Shown here one piece after another: positions 13,677 through 20,692 of a DNA stretch of 21,466 nt (the first letter of the stretch is position 1; each line of letters begins with the position of its first letter). The position numbers were made by a program, and so were the translations under genes. Origin of the DNA: an uncultured Collinsella sp. (lineage in GTDB: Bacteria; Actinomycetota; Coriobacteriia; Coriobacteriales; Coriobacteriaceae); the NCBI GenBank assembly GCA_900548075.1, contig URJD01000010.1, forward strand, positions 1 to 21,466, written 5' to 3'. The notes beneath the pieces are model-generated. The model made no database searches, had not been told where the DNA came from, and saw only the letters and a program-made list of their open reading frames with translations.

Positions 13677-13697
13677 GACAGCTGTAAACCTAGGTGT
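13654..13697. promoter_or_regulatory. Perfect 19-bp inverted repeat, probable NiaR operator
   Basis: ACACCTAGGTTTACAGCTG (13654-13672) is repeated exactly in reverse complement at 13679-13697 with a 6-base centre. The palindrome covers the -35 and spacer of the nadA promoter, where a bound repressor would exclude RNA polymerase. The operon encodes NiaR as its last gene. Linking the two is inference from position; I have not matched the motif to a database. Confidence 0.65.
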
Positions 13698-13904
13698 AAA
13701 GTTGAAATAAAGATTCAATCATGTGGCAGGTCCATTTTCGAACTGGCAAGCTGAGGATAGCTGAGCTCTCGATGGCGCAGGAGGCATCTTTCGCCACCGC
13801 AACACCGCTTGGCGCGAGCTGCACGCCGTGGGGCGCAAACGGTCCGCACCCCCGCAAGCGGCGCGTGCCCGATGTGGCAAAATCGAACTACTTAAGGGGG
13901 CCGA

Positions 13905-14627
13905 ATGCTCAAGATTATTGCCTGCGACGATGATGTCGCTTTTCTAGATAGACTGCACCGGATGATCGACCGTTGGTCGACCGAGACGGGCACGGCGGTC
14001 GATGTTGCGCTCGTCACGCGCGGCGAGGACCTGCTGGCCCGCCATGCCGCATCGCGCGCCGACATCATTCTGCTCGACATGATCATGCCGCTCGTCAACG
14101 GCATGGACACCGCACGCGAACTGCGCCAGGCCGACACCGCCGTGCGCCTGGTGTTCCTCACCTCGTCGCCCGAGTTCGCGCTGGAATCCTACGAGGTCCG
14201 CGCCTTCGACTATCTGCTCAAGCCCGTGACTTACGAACGCCTGGCGCGATTACTCGACGAGCTTTCGAGCATGCGCCCGGCGGCAACCGACGAGCTCGTG
14301 ATCAAAACTTCCTTTGGCTACCACGCCCTGCGCCTGTCCGACATCGAATATGCCGAGGCGCGCAACAAGCACGTGGTCTTCCACCTGCGCGACGGACGCG
14401 ATATCGAGGCACTCGAGTCGTTCCGCAGCGTCGAGGACCGCTTGGAGCAAAACGCGGTCTTCTTTAAATGCCACCGCAGCTACCAGGTCAACCTGCGCAA
14501 TATCGATCACTTTGACCGCACGGACATCGTCATGCGCTCGGGCGCGTGCATCCCGCTTTCGCGCAGCTGCAAGCAGGGATTCCAAGACGCCTACTTTGCG
14601 GCGCGCTTTGAGGGCGGGAGGCGCTGA
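13905..14627 (+). CDS. LytTR-family response regulator (AgrA/LytR type)
   Basis: This 240-residue transcription factor has a CheY-like receiver domain (1-120) and a LytTR DNA-binding domain (about 130-235). In the receiver the acidic pocket is D8-D10, the phospho-acceptor D58 (IILLDMIMP), the switch T86 (VFLTS) and K106 (YLLKP). The LytTR part has the usual ending FFKCHRSYQVNLRNIDHF followed by IPLSRSCKQGF. AAGGGGG lies 4 bases before the ATG. Its stop overlaps the start of the kinase gene by one base (TGATG). The regulators of this class usually control peptide-signalled or surface functions; the target here is unknown and no signal-peptide gene is adjacent. Confidence 0.92.
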   Translation: MLKIIACDDDVAFLDRLHRMIDRWSTETGTAVDVALVTRGEDLLARHAASRADIILLDMIMPLVNGMDTARELRQADTAVRLVFLTSSPEFALESYEVRAFDYLLKPVTYERLARLLDELSSMRPAATDELVIKTSFGYHALRLSDIEYAEARNKHVVFHLRDGRDIEALESFRSVEDRLEQNAVFFKCHRSYQVNLRNIDHFDRTDIVMRSGACIPLSRSCKQGFQDAYFAARFEGGRR

Positions 14628-15904
14628 TGGTCTCCTCGGTCGAAATGGTCCTTTGGGCAATCCACCACGCCACGACGCTGCTCTTTGGCGTCTTTGCCTC
14701 GGCGGCGCTGTGCGGTGTCGAGATCAACCGGCGTCATGCGCTTGAACTGGTGTTGGTCGGTGCCGTAACCGGATGCGCATTTGGCCTCGCCAATGCCGTC
14801 GGCGGCGAGCTTTTTGCCCGCCAGGTATATCCGCTCGTCGTGCATCTGCCGCTCGTCATCTATTTGTGCGCGCGCTACCGCCTGAGCCCGCTGCTTGCCG
14901 TGCTCGGCATTACGAGTGCCTATCTGAGCTGCCAGTTCAGCAATTGGATGGGCATCGCCGCATTTGCCGCAACCGATTCTCAGATTGCGTACTATCTGGC
15001 GCGCATCGCGACCACACTCGCCGTCTTTGCCGTCCTGTTGCATTGGGCCGGCGACATCGGTCCGCGCTTGGCGATTAAAAGCACCACCGAGCTGGGCATC
15101 CTTTTAATCCTGCCGCTCGTCTATTACGTCTTTGACTATGCCACCAACGTCTACACCACGCTGTTCCACTCGGGCTCGGTGGTAACGGTTGAGTTTTTGG
15201 CATTTGCGCTCTGTGCCTTCTATCTTATGTTTCTTGCCGTTTACCTGCGCGAATACGAAGAAAAGAAAACCGCCGAGCGAGAGCGTTGGATGCTCGAAAC
15301 CCGCGACAGCGCCGCCATCAAAGAGCTCGAGGCTTGGCGTCAATCTGGGCGCGAGCTGTCGATTCTTCGCCACGACATGCGCCACTTCCTACGCGGCCTG
15401 GCCGCTTTAATTGAGGAGGGCCACACCGACGAGGCGCTCAAACGCATCGACGAACTCTGTGAAGCCGGCGACCGCACCGCCGTACGCCGCTTCTGCGCCA
15501 ACGAGACCGTAAACATCGCGCTTTCGTCATTTAACTCGGATATCAATAGAAACGGCATTACCGCCAACCTGCGCGCCGCCGTACCCGAAACCATCCACGT
15601 AGGTGACGCCGACCTGTTTAGCGTGCTCTCAAATGCCTTGGAAAACGCTATCACCGCCGCAAGCACCGCACCCCAAGGAAAGCGATTCGTTGACTTTGAC
15701 CTGCGATTAGAGGACGGCCAGCTGCTGCTGTTAGTTTCCAATACGTTTGACCGCGCGCCGCGCATGGTCGACGGCATGCCCGTGACCCGGCATGCGGGCC
15801 ACGGCTTTGGCACCAAGAGCATCAAACTTGCCGTGGAGCGCATGAACGGCAACTGTCAGTTCCGCATTAACGGCGATCGGTTTGAGCTGCGCGCTGTGAT
15901 GTAG
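14627..15904 (+). CDS. GHKL-family sensor histidine kinase (AgrC-like)
   Basis: This 425-residue membrane kinase pairs with the regulator directly upstream. About six hydrophobic segments lie between residues 8 and 206, with few charges outside, as in AgrC-type peptide sensors. A short coiled coil follows (EYEEKKTAERERW). The phospho-acceptor is H249 in ILRHDMRHFL, the N box is SNALENAITAA (335-345, with N336 and N340), and the glycine box is HGFGTKSIK (392-400). The C-terminus ends immediately after the ATPase domain. The D box is not of classical form, as usual for this class. The ligand is unknown. Start and stop are clear, and a one-base overlap couples it to the regulator. Confidence 0.92.
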   Translation: MVSSVEMVLWAIHHATTLLFGVFASAALCGVEINRRHALELVLVGAVTGCAFGLANAVGGELFARQVYPLVVHLPLVIYLCARYRLSPLLAVLGITSAYLSCQFSNWMGIAAFAATDSQIAYYLARIATTLAVFAVLLHWAGDIGPRLAIKSTTELGILLILPLVYYVFDYATNVYTTLFHSGSVVTVEFLAFALCAFYLMFLAVYLREYEEKKTAERERWMLETRDSAAIKELEAWRQSGRELSILRHDMRHFLRGLAALIEEGHTDEALKRIDELCEAGDRTAVRRFCANETVNIALSSFNSDINRNGITANLRAAVPETIHVGDADLFSVLSNALENAITAASTAPQGKRFVDFDLRLEDGQLLLLVSNTFDRAPRMVDGMPVTRHAGHGFGTKSIKLAVERMNGNCQFRINGDRFELRAVM

Positions 15905-15910
15905 AAGTGC

Positions 15911-15962
15911 GGCGCCGATCTCGAGGCGTGCCTTGCCCGCCAGGCAATCGCTCGCCGGCGCC
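15911..15962. other. Nested hairpin between convergent genes
   Basis: GGCGCCG (15911-15917) pairs with CGGCGCC (15956-15962), and TTGCC (15933-15937) with GGCAA (15943-15947) inside it. It sits between the ends of the kinase gene and the convergent minus-strand gene. There is no T tract on either side, so terminator function is unproven. Confidence 0.4.
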
Positions 15963-15968
15963 AATCCG

Positions 15969-16544
15969 CTACAGCGGAGCGGCCGCCGGGGTCAGCTGCT
16001 TGATGTATGCCCACATGCGCTGCTTAGCGGCCTTGTCGGTGAGTGCCGCCTCAAAACCGTCGAGCGCGAGCACGCGGCGGCCCTGCACATGGGCGACCAG
16101 GCCGGGCTTGAGCATGGCGGTGTCGAAGTCATCAATCGCCACGAGCATATCGGCGTAGGTCTCGCGCATGGCGTCGGCCGCGTTGTTGTCGAGCAGTAGC
16201 ACCGCCTCGGGGTCCAAGGCCTCAAGCGCCTCGCGGAACAGCTCGCACGGCAGAGTCTCGCCCACCGCGACCGCTCCGTCACCCACGCCGGCGACGCTTG
16301 CCAGCACGCAAAAATCCTCGGGCGCGTAGCCGATGGCCCCAAGCGCCTTGCGCAACGCCGCGCCATCCGGGCCGGCGGCAAGCTCGCCACCCGAACGCTC
16401 GGCCTCGTCCAGATCGCCTTTGACCAGCACGATCGGCGAGCACGCGTTGCCCGCGATACGCACGCCACGACCCGCGAGCGATGCGAGCTCCTGCTCGGTC
16501 GCCTGGGCGATGGCTTCTTTTTTCTGGCTTTGTGACGTGGGCAT
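15969..16544 (-). CDS. Putative UDG-fold protein without catalytic motifs (function unknown)
   Basis: This 191-residue protein is not assigned with certainty. Its layout resembles family-4-type uracil-DNA glycosylases: PIVLVKGDLDEAERSGG, then a Gly-rich GPDGAALRKALGAIGYAPEDF, then LFREALEALDPEAVLLLDNNAA, and a C-terminal GRRVLALDGFEAAL followed by AKQRMWAYIKQL. The positions match, but the catalytic GEAPG and HPSPL-type motifs are replaced (VKGDL and DGFEA) and the [4Fe-4S] Cys pattern is missing. It may be a non-enzymatic relative. The ATG at 16544 is preferred because GGAG lies 5 bases upstream; an in-frame ATG at 16574 overlaps a TATAAT box, so it is probably not translated. The gene is single and convergent with the kinase gene. 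Confidence 0.6.
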   Translation of the reverse strand: MPTSQSQKKEAIAQATEQELASLAGRGVRIAGNACSPIVLVKGDLDEAERSGGELAAGPDGAALRKALGAIGYAPEDFCVLASVAGVGDGAVAVGETLPCELFREALEALDPEAVLLLDNNAADAMRETYADMLVAIDDFDTAMLKPGLVAHVQGRRVLALDGFEAALTDKAAKQRMWAYIKQLTPAAAPL

Positions 16545-16572
16545 GCGCTCTCCAATCGTTTGCGTGCCCACC

Positions 16573-16617
16573 ATTATATAAAAGAGCCGCCCACGAGTGG
16601 TTGCTTTGCGGGCGGCT
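16573..16617 (-). promoter_or_regulatory. Candidate -10 box and adjoining hairpin for the UDG-like gene
   Basis: On the minus strand a perfect TATAAT (16578-16573) lies about 29 bases before the ATG at 16544. No good -35 is found at 16-18 bp. Just upstream AGCCGCCC (16585-16592) and GGGCGGCT (16610-16617) form a stem whose minus-strand 3' side runs into CTTTTATATAATG, so it could also work as a leftward terminator overlapping the -10 box. Confidence 0.45.
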
Positions 16618-16680
16618 GGGTATAAGCACGGTCGTACTGAGTTTTACGCGGCCGTGCCGCGTCGCACTATGGAGGTCACC

Positions 16681-17001
16681 ATGGCTGACATTAAGCAGAT
16701 TACCCCCGAGAACTTCGATTCCATCGTTAACGACAGCCTGCCCGTGCTGGTCGATTTTTGGGCACCGTGGTGCGGGCCCTGTCGATCCCTCTCGCCCATC
16801 GTTGACGAGGTTGCCGATGAGCTGGCGGGCAAGCTCGCCGTTGCCAAGTGCAACGTCGACGACAACCAGGACCTGGCCATGAAGTATGGCGTCATGAGCA
16901 TCCCCACGCTGATTGTGTTTAAGAACGGCGAGGAGATTGACCGCTCAGTTGGCGCTCTGCCCAAGGCGAGGCTGCAGGCGCTGCTGGAGAAGCATCTGTA
17001 A
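16681..17001 (+). CDS. trxA: Thioredoxin
   Basis: This 106-residue cytoplasmic disulfide reductase has a complete thioredoxin fold. The active site WCGPC is at 30-34 with C31 and C34, preceded by VLVDFWAP. The cis-Pro is P75 in SIPTLIVF, and the buried Asp is D25. The length and termini are typical of bacterial thioredoxin 1. GGAGG (16671-16675) lies 5 bases before the ATG, which fixes the start. A candidate -10 TATAAG at 16621-16626 lies upstream, with no clear -35. Thioredoxin reductase is not in the window. The gene appears monocistronic, with a terminator about 110 bases downstream. Confidence 0.97.
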   Translation: MADIKQITPENFDSIVNDSLPVLVDFWAPWCGPCRSLSPIVDEVADELAGKLAVAKCNVDDNQDLAMKYGVMSIPTLIVFKNGEEIDRSVGALPKARLQALLEKHL

Positions 17002-17061
17002 TACGCTTGTTGCTTACTCGCCGTCTATGAGCGCTTTTGCACCGCTCGCCGGACTTCTGGA

Positions 17062-17074
17062 TGCACCGAGTGCA
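17062..17074. promoter_or_regulatory. Small palindrome TGCAC-CGA-GTGCA between thioredoxin and the nickel genes
   Basis: A perfect 5-bp inverted repeat with a 3-base centre lies 50 bases before the terminator at 17113. A TAGTAT box at 17083-17088 follows it and could be a -10, although no -35 at good spacing is seen. It may be a regulatory site; the evidence is weak. Confidence 0.25.
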
Positions 17075-17112
17075 ACCACGGATAGTATGGTAGTCACAAA
17101 CAGCCCCCAGTG

Positions 17113-17150
17113 AACGGGTGCGGGTCGCACAGACTCGTACCCGTTTTCTT
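17113..17150 (+). terminator. Intrinsic terminator upstream of the His-rich protein and nikR
   Basis: AACGGGTGCG (17113-17122) pairs with CGTACCCGTT (17136-17145) over 10 bp including one G-U pair, and is followed by TTTTCTT (17144-17150). It should end the thioredoxin transcript, or it could attenuate a transcript that starts upstream of 17113 and continues to the nickel genes. Confidence 0.75.
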
Positions 17151-17222
17151 ATGCAACTGCGCGCAGAGCGGGCGTAGTAAAATCTGAACCACTGAACTGC
17201 CCCATACAAAAGGAGATTTCCC

Positions 17223-17471
17223 ATGCATGATGTTGGAATGAACATGAGCCAGCTTGCCATGAGCGTCAAGCAGGTCGACGACACCATCGAGCTCGCTCAC
17301 GAGTGGAGCCATCAGCTGCTGCATGCGACCGAGAATTTTGACATGGAGCGCATCGGCGCCAAGCTCGAGGCCGCCATGGCCGCGCTGCACGAGGCCCACG
17401 ACGCACTCGAGGGCTACGAGGAAGCCATCGAGGCCGACCACAACTCCGTCGGCTCCGTGAAGCTGGTGTAA
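17223..17471 (+). CDS. Small His-rich helical protein next to nikR (unrecognised)
   Basis: I do not recognise this 82-residue acidic protein. It looks entirely helical, probably a two-helix hairpin: about 8-38 and 42-72, broken near ENFD. It contains seven His. H26, H30 and H34 are spaced i, i+4, i+8 and would line one face of the first helix; H56 and H59 lie on the second. There is no Cys. The pattern would suit binding a divalent metal, and the gene is followed after one base by nikR, so a nickel-linked role is a reasonable guess, nothing more. AAAGGAG lies 8 bases before the ATG. It is likely co-transcribed with nikR. Confidence 0.8.
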   Translation: MHDVGMNMSQLAMSVKQVDDTIELAHEWSHQLLHATENFDMERIGAKLEAAMAALHEAHDALEGYEEAIEADHNSVGSVKLV

Positions 17472-17472
17472 G

Positions 17473-17985
17473 GTGGCCGAACACGAGCACGGCTGCGGGT
17501 ACGAGCACGAGCATCCGCACGGGGCGGACGGTGACGCGGGCTGCCACTGTAGTGGTTCCGGCTCCGAGCTGGTCCGTTTTTCGGTTACCGCACCCGACGA
17601 CCTGCTGCGCCGTTTTGACGAGCAGATCGCACGCCGCGGCGACGTGGCCAACCGATCCGAGGCCGTGCGCGACCTGATTCGCGCCTCGATCGCCAAAGAG
17701 CAGATGCGCACGCCCGATGAGCACGTTATCGGGTCGCTCACCATGATCTACGACCATCACACCGGCGATCTGACGCGCCGCCTGGACGAGGTACAGCACG
17801 ACTACACCAACGAGATCGTATCGACCATGCACGTGCATCTGGATCACCACAACTGCTTGGAGATTCTGGCGCTCAAGGGTCGCGGCGAGCGCGTCTACGA
17901 ACTAGCCGACCGCCTGCTGGGCCTGCGCGGCGTTAAGCACGGCGAGCTCACGTGCGCCGCCACCAAGCAGAGCCTGGGGCTGTAG
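17473..17985 (+). CDS. nikR: NikR, nickel-responsive ribbon-helix-helix regulator, with His/Cys-rich N-terminal tail
   Basis: NikR binds nickel and represses nickel-uptake or regulates nickel-enzyme genes. The 170 residues comprise a tail (1-30), a ribbon-helix-helix DNA-binding domain (about 32-75, starting ELVRFSVTAPDDLL) and an ACT-like tetramerisation domain. The four nickel ligands of E. coli NikR are all present with the right spacing: H109, H120, H122 and C128. The tail carries six His and three Cys in the first 26 residues (HEHGCGYEHEHPH, then GCHC) and is absent from the E. coli protein (133 residues). It must be translated: no ATG, GTG or TTG occurs in frame between the GTG at 17473 and the first beta strand, and an in-frame TGA lies at 17458. 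The gene starts one base after the upstream stop, with weak ribosome site, so coupling is likely. Confidence 0.95.
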   Translation: MAEHEHGCGYEHEHPHGADGDAGCHCSGSGSELVRFSVTAPDDLLRRFDEQIARRGDVANRSEAVRDLIRASIAKEQMRTPDEHVIGSLTMIYDHHTGDLTRRLDEVQHDYTNEIVSTMHVHLDHHNCLEILALKGRGERVYELADRLLGLRGVKHGELTCAATKQSLGL

Positions 17986-18007
17986 CGGGATTTCCCGCAG
18001 CGCACCT

Positions 18008-18080
18008 GCCAAATAGGGACAGGTTTGTTTTGGCAGGTTTAGAAGTTTTACCTACCAAAATAAACCTGTCCCTTTTTGGT
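18008..18080 (+). terminator. Long imperfect hairpin after nikR, probable terminator
   Basis: Arms 18016-18038 and 18050-18072 pair over 23 bp with one mismatch and one G-U. Pairing extends outward to 18008/18080 with a further mismatch and another G-U. The right arm runs into TTTTT (18073-18077). The core AGGGACAGGTTT / AAACCTGTCCCT resembles an interspersed palindromic repeat, so this may be a repeat unit that serves as a terminator between nikR and hypF. A smaller hairpin GCGGG/CCCGC (17985-17998) starts at the last base of the nikR stop codon. Confidence 0.6.
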
Positions 18081-18104
18081 CGGTTTTGATGGGGGGGGTG
18101 TCGC

Positions 18105-20558
18105 ATGCGGCATGTGCATATTCATGTGACGGGCATTGTGCAGGGCGTTGGCATGCGACCGTTTGTGTATCGCGAGGCCATGGCACATGGCATTTGCGGA
18201 TGGGTGCTCAATGCGGGCGACGGCGTGCATATCGAGGCGCACGCTCCGGCCGATGCGCTCGATGCTTTTGTTGCCGCGCTTTCTGAGCATGCGCCTGCGG
18301 CAGCCCGCGTAGAGCATGTCGAGGTTGTGGACTTGGCAGCCAACGGTTGGGATGCCGCCAACGAACAGGGCTTTCGCATCGTAGCATCGCAGGACCAGAC
18401 CGCGCACACGACGCTCGTCTCGCCCGACATCGCTACCTGCGACGATTGCCTGCGCGAATTGTTCGATCCCGCCGACCGACGCTATCACTACCCCTTTATC
18501 AACTGCACTAACTGCGGCCCACGCTTTACCATCATCCGATCGCTGCCTTATGACCGAGCGGCCACATCGATGGACCGTTTCCCCATGTGCCCCGCCTGCG
18601 CCGCAGAGTATGCCGATCCACTCGACCGCCGCTTTCACGCACAGCCCGATGCCTGCTTTGATTGCGGGCCGCATATTACGTGGCGCGAGGCTGTGAACGG
18701 CGATGCGTACGGGAATTCGTCCGCGATACCGGCCGTCGGCACCACACGCGAGACCAGCGACGCCATTATCGACCGCTGTGTTGAGCTACTGGCCAACGGC
18801 GGTATCGTCGCTATCAAGGGACTGGGCGGATTTCACTTGGCATGCGACGCCTCCAACGAGCAGGCGGTGGCCGAGCTGCGCCATCGCAAACGCCGCAGTA
18901 ACAAACCACTTGCCGTCATGGTGCGCAGTCTTGCCGATGCCGGGCGCCTGTGTCATATCGACGATGCTGAACGCGATCTGCTCGCTGGCAGTATCCGCCC
19001 CATCGTGCTGCTGCGCCGGCGGGCTGTTTGCGGGAACGACGGCGATTCTCCCAACGCCCTCGAACTCGCGCCATCCGTCGCGCACGACTTGCCCGAGCTC
19101 GGCGTCATGCTCCCCTACACCCCACTTCAACATTTGCTGCTCGCCGCGGCTGCAGCGCACGGTATGCACGCAATCGTCATGACCAGCGGAAACCTGAGCG
19201 AAGAGCCCATCGAGACCGACGACGCCCTTGCATGGGAGCATCTCGTTGCCGCCGGCATCGCCGACGCGCTGCTCGGCAACGACCGCGCGATTCTGTCGCG
19301 CTACGACGACTCCGTAGTACGCGTGGTCGACGGGGCCGTCATGCCCGTACGTCGTGCACGCGGATATGCGCCGCAACCGCTGTCGTTGCCGGCGCTCGAC
19401 GGCACCACGCCCTGCGTACTCGCCTGTGGGCCGCAGCAAAAAGCCACGGTCGCACTCACGCGCGAGGACGCCGACGGCCATGCGGCCTGTTTTGTGTCGC
19501 AGCATATCGGCGATGTCGAAAACGGCGCGACTTTCGATGCTTGGAGCGCCGCGCGCTCGCGTCTGGAAAACCTCTTTGACCTGGCGCCTGCCGCCCTGGC
19601 ATGCGACATGCATCCCAGCTATCTGTCGAGCCAATGGGCGCGCGAACAGGCACGGGAGCACAATCTGCCGCTCATCGAAGTCCAGCACCATCATGCGCAC
19701 ATCGCGAGCGTAATGGCAGAGGCGATTGCCGCAGGCCGGCTTGCGCCCGATGCACGCGTCCTCGGTATCGCCTTCGACGGCACGGGTGCCGGCACCGATG
19801 GCACCATATGGGGCGGCGAGTTTCTTATCGCCCGTCTCTCCGATTTTGAGCGCGTCGCGCATCTGCGCACCTGGGCACTTCCCGGTGGCGCCGCATCCGT
19901 ACACGATGCCCGCCGCAATGCCTTTTCCCTGCTAAGTGAGTTCGGCCTACTCGAGCACCCGGGAGCCGTGGGGCTCTTGAACAGCCTTGACGAGCAAACG
20001 CGCAGCATAACGGCAACGATGATCGAGCGCGGCATCAACAGCCCGCGCACCAGCAGCATGGGTCGCCTGTTTGATGCCGCTGCCGCGATCCTAGGCATTT
20101 GCGACCAGGCGACTTACGAGGGCGAACCCGCCATCGAGCTCGAAGCCGCCGCCTGGCGCGCGCTCGACAGCGAAGGTGCCCATTTTCCCGACGACAACGC
20201 CGGCCATTCCGAATCTGGCCCATCGTTGTTAGACCAGAAAGCACTCTTTGAAGCACTTTTGGAGGGAATTGAAACCGGGGCGCCCGTCGACAGGCTCGCG
20301 CTCGACTTCCATGTCGCCGTCGCGCGCTCCTCGGCACACATCGCCAGCGGTATCTGCGCGCGCGAGGGCATCGACACCGTCGCCCTCTCGGGCGGCGTGT
20401 TCATGAACCGACTTCTGCTCCAGCTCCTCACCCGCGAGCTCAAAAGCGCAGGCCTTACTGTCCTTGTCCCCCACACCGTACCCGTCAATGACGGCTGCAT
20501 CGCCTACGGTCAGGCGGCGGTCGCAAGCGCTCGTCTTGCGCAGATTGCATCGCAGTAG
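18105..20558 (+). CDS. hypF: HypF, carbamoyltransferase for [NiFe]-hydrogenase maturation
   Basis: HypF uses carbamoyl phosphate and ATP to make the thiocarbamate on HypE that becomes the cyanide ligands of the hydrogenase iron. The 817 residues follow the known order. An acylphosphatase domain comes first (about 1-90, with GIVQGVGMRPFVYR). A zinc-finger region follows, with C112xxC115/C134xxC137 and C162xxC165/C184xxC187. Next are a YrdC-like domain (about 205-390, with GGIVAIKGLGGFHLACDA and KPLAVM) and a Kae1-like domain with VQHHHAHIASVMAE, IAFDGTGAGTDGTIWGGE and LSGGVFMNRLL. The length is slightly above the usual 750. The ATG at 18105 has a run of G 7-14 bases upstream. It lies 120 bases after nikR and is the first hyp gene here. 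Confidence 0.97.
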   Translation: MRHVHIHVTGIVQGVGMRPFVYREAMAHGICGWVLNAGDGVHIEAHAPADALDAFVAALSEHAPAAARVEHVEVVDLAANGWDAANEQGFRIVASQDQTAHTTLVSPDIATCDDCLRELFDPADRRYHYPFINCTNCGPRFTIIRSLPYDRAATSMDRFPMCPACAAEYADPLDRRFHAQPDACFDCGPHITWREAVNGDAYGNSSAIPAVGTTRETSDAIIDRCVELLANGGIVAIKGLGGFHLACDASNEQAVAELRHRKRRSNKPLAVMVRSLADAGRLCHIDDAERDLLAGSIRPIVLLRRRAVCGNDGDSPNALELAPSVAHDLPELGVMLPYTPLQHLLLAAAAAHGMHAIVMTSGNLSEEPIETDDALAWEHLVAAGIADALLGNDRAILSRYDDSVVRVVDGAVMPVRRARGYAPQPLSLPALDGTTPCVLACGPQQKATVALTREDADGHAACFVSQHIGDVENGATFDAWSAARSRLENLFDLAPAALACDMHPSYLSSQWAREQAREHNLPLIEVQHHHAHIASVMAEAIAAGRLAPDARVLGIAFDGTGAGTDGTIWGGEFLIARLSDFERVAHLRTWALPGGAASVHDARRNAFSLLSEFGLLEHPGAVGLLNSLDEQTRSITATMIERGINSPRTSSMGRLFDAAAAILGICDQATYEGEPAIELEAAAWRALDSEGAHFPDDNAGHSESGPSLLDQKALFEALLEGIETGAPVDRLALDFHVAVARSSAHIASGICAREGIDTVALSGGVFMNRLLLQLLTRELKSAGLTVLVPHTVPVNDGCIAYGQAAVASARLAQIASQ

Positions 20559-20589
20559 CTCGCCCTCACACTCTGCTGTGCCCAGTCGT

Positions 20590-20627
20590 CTCACAGGCGT
20601 AACGCGTTTGCCCGCAAACCCTGTGAG
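20590..20627. promoter_or_regulatory. Inverted repeat between hypF and hypC
   Basis: CTCACAGG (20590-20597) and CCTGTGAG (20620-20627) form a perfect 8-bp inverted repeat with a 22-base interior. It lies 65 bp before hypC, in a 134-bp gap. A shorter CATCA/TGATG pair follows at about 20634-20645. It might be an operator or a weak hairpin. It does not match the E. coli NikR site GTATGA-N16-TCATAC. Confidence 0.35.
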
Positions 20628-20692
20628 CGCTACCATCAACTGATGGATTATTAAGCGCCCATCCAGCGCAAAGCGTATAAAAGGGGAACAAT

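Noticed and set aside
13721..13933. A possible AgrD-like peptide gene before the two-component system
   Set aside because: It lacks a Shine-Dalgarno, has no amphipathic leader or typical acidic tail, and runs into the regulator gene in another frame.
16545..16574. Upstream ATG start for the UDG-like gene
   Set aside because: This ATG shares bases with a perfect TATAAT box, so it would lie upstream of the transcript start. The ATG at 16544 has a Shine-Dalgarno.
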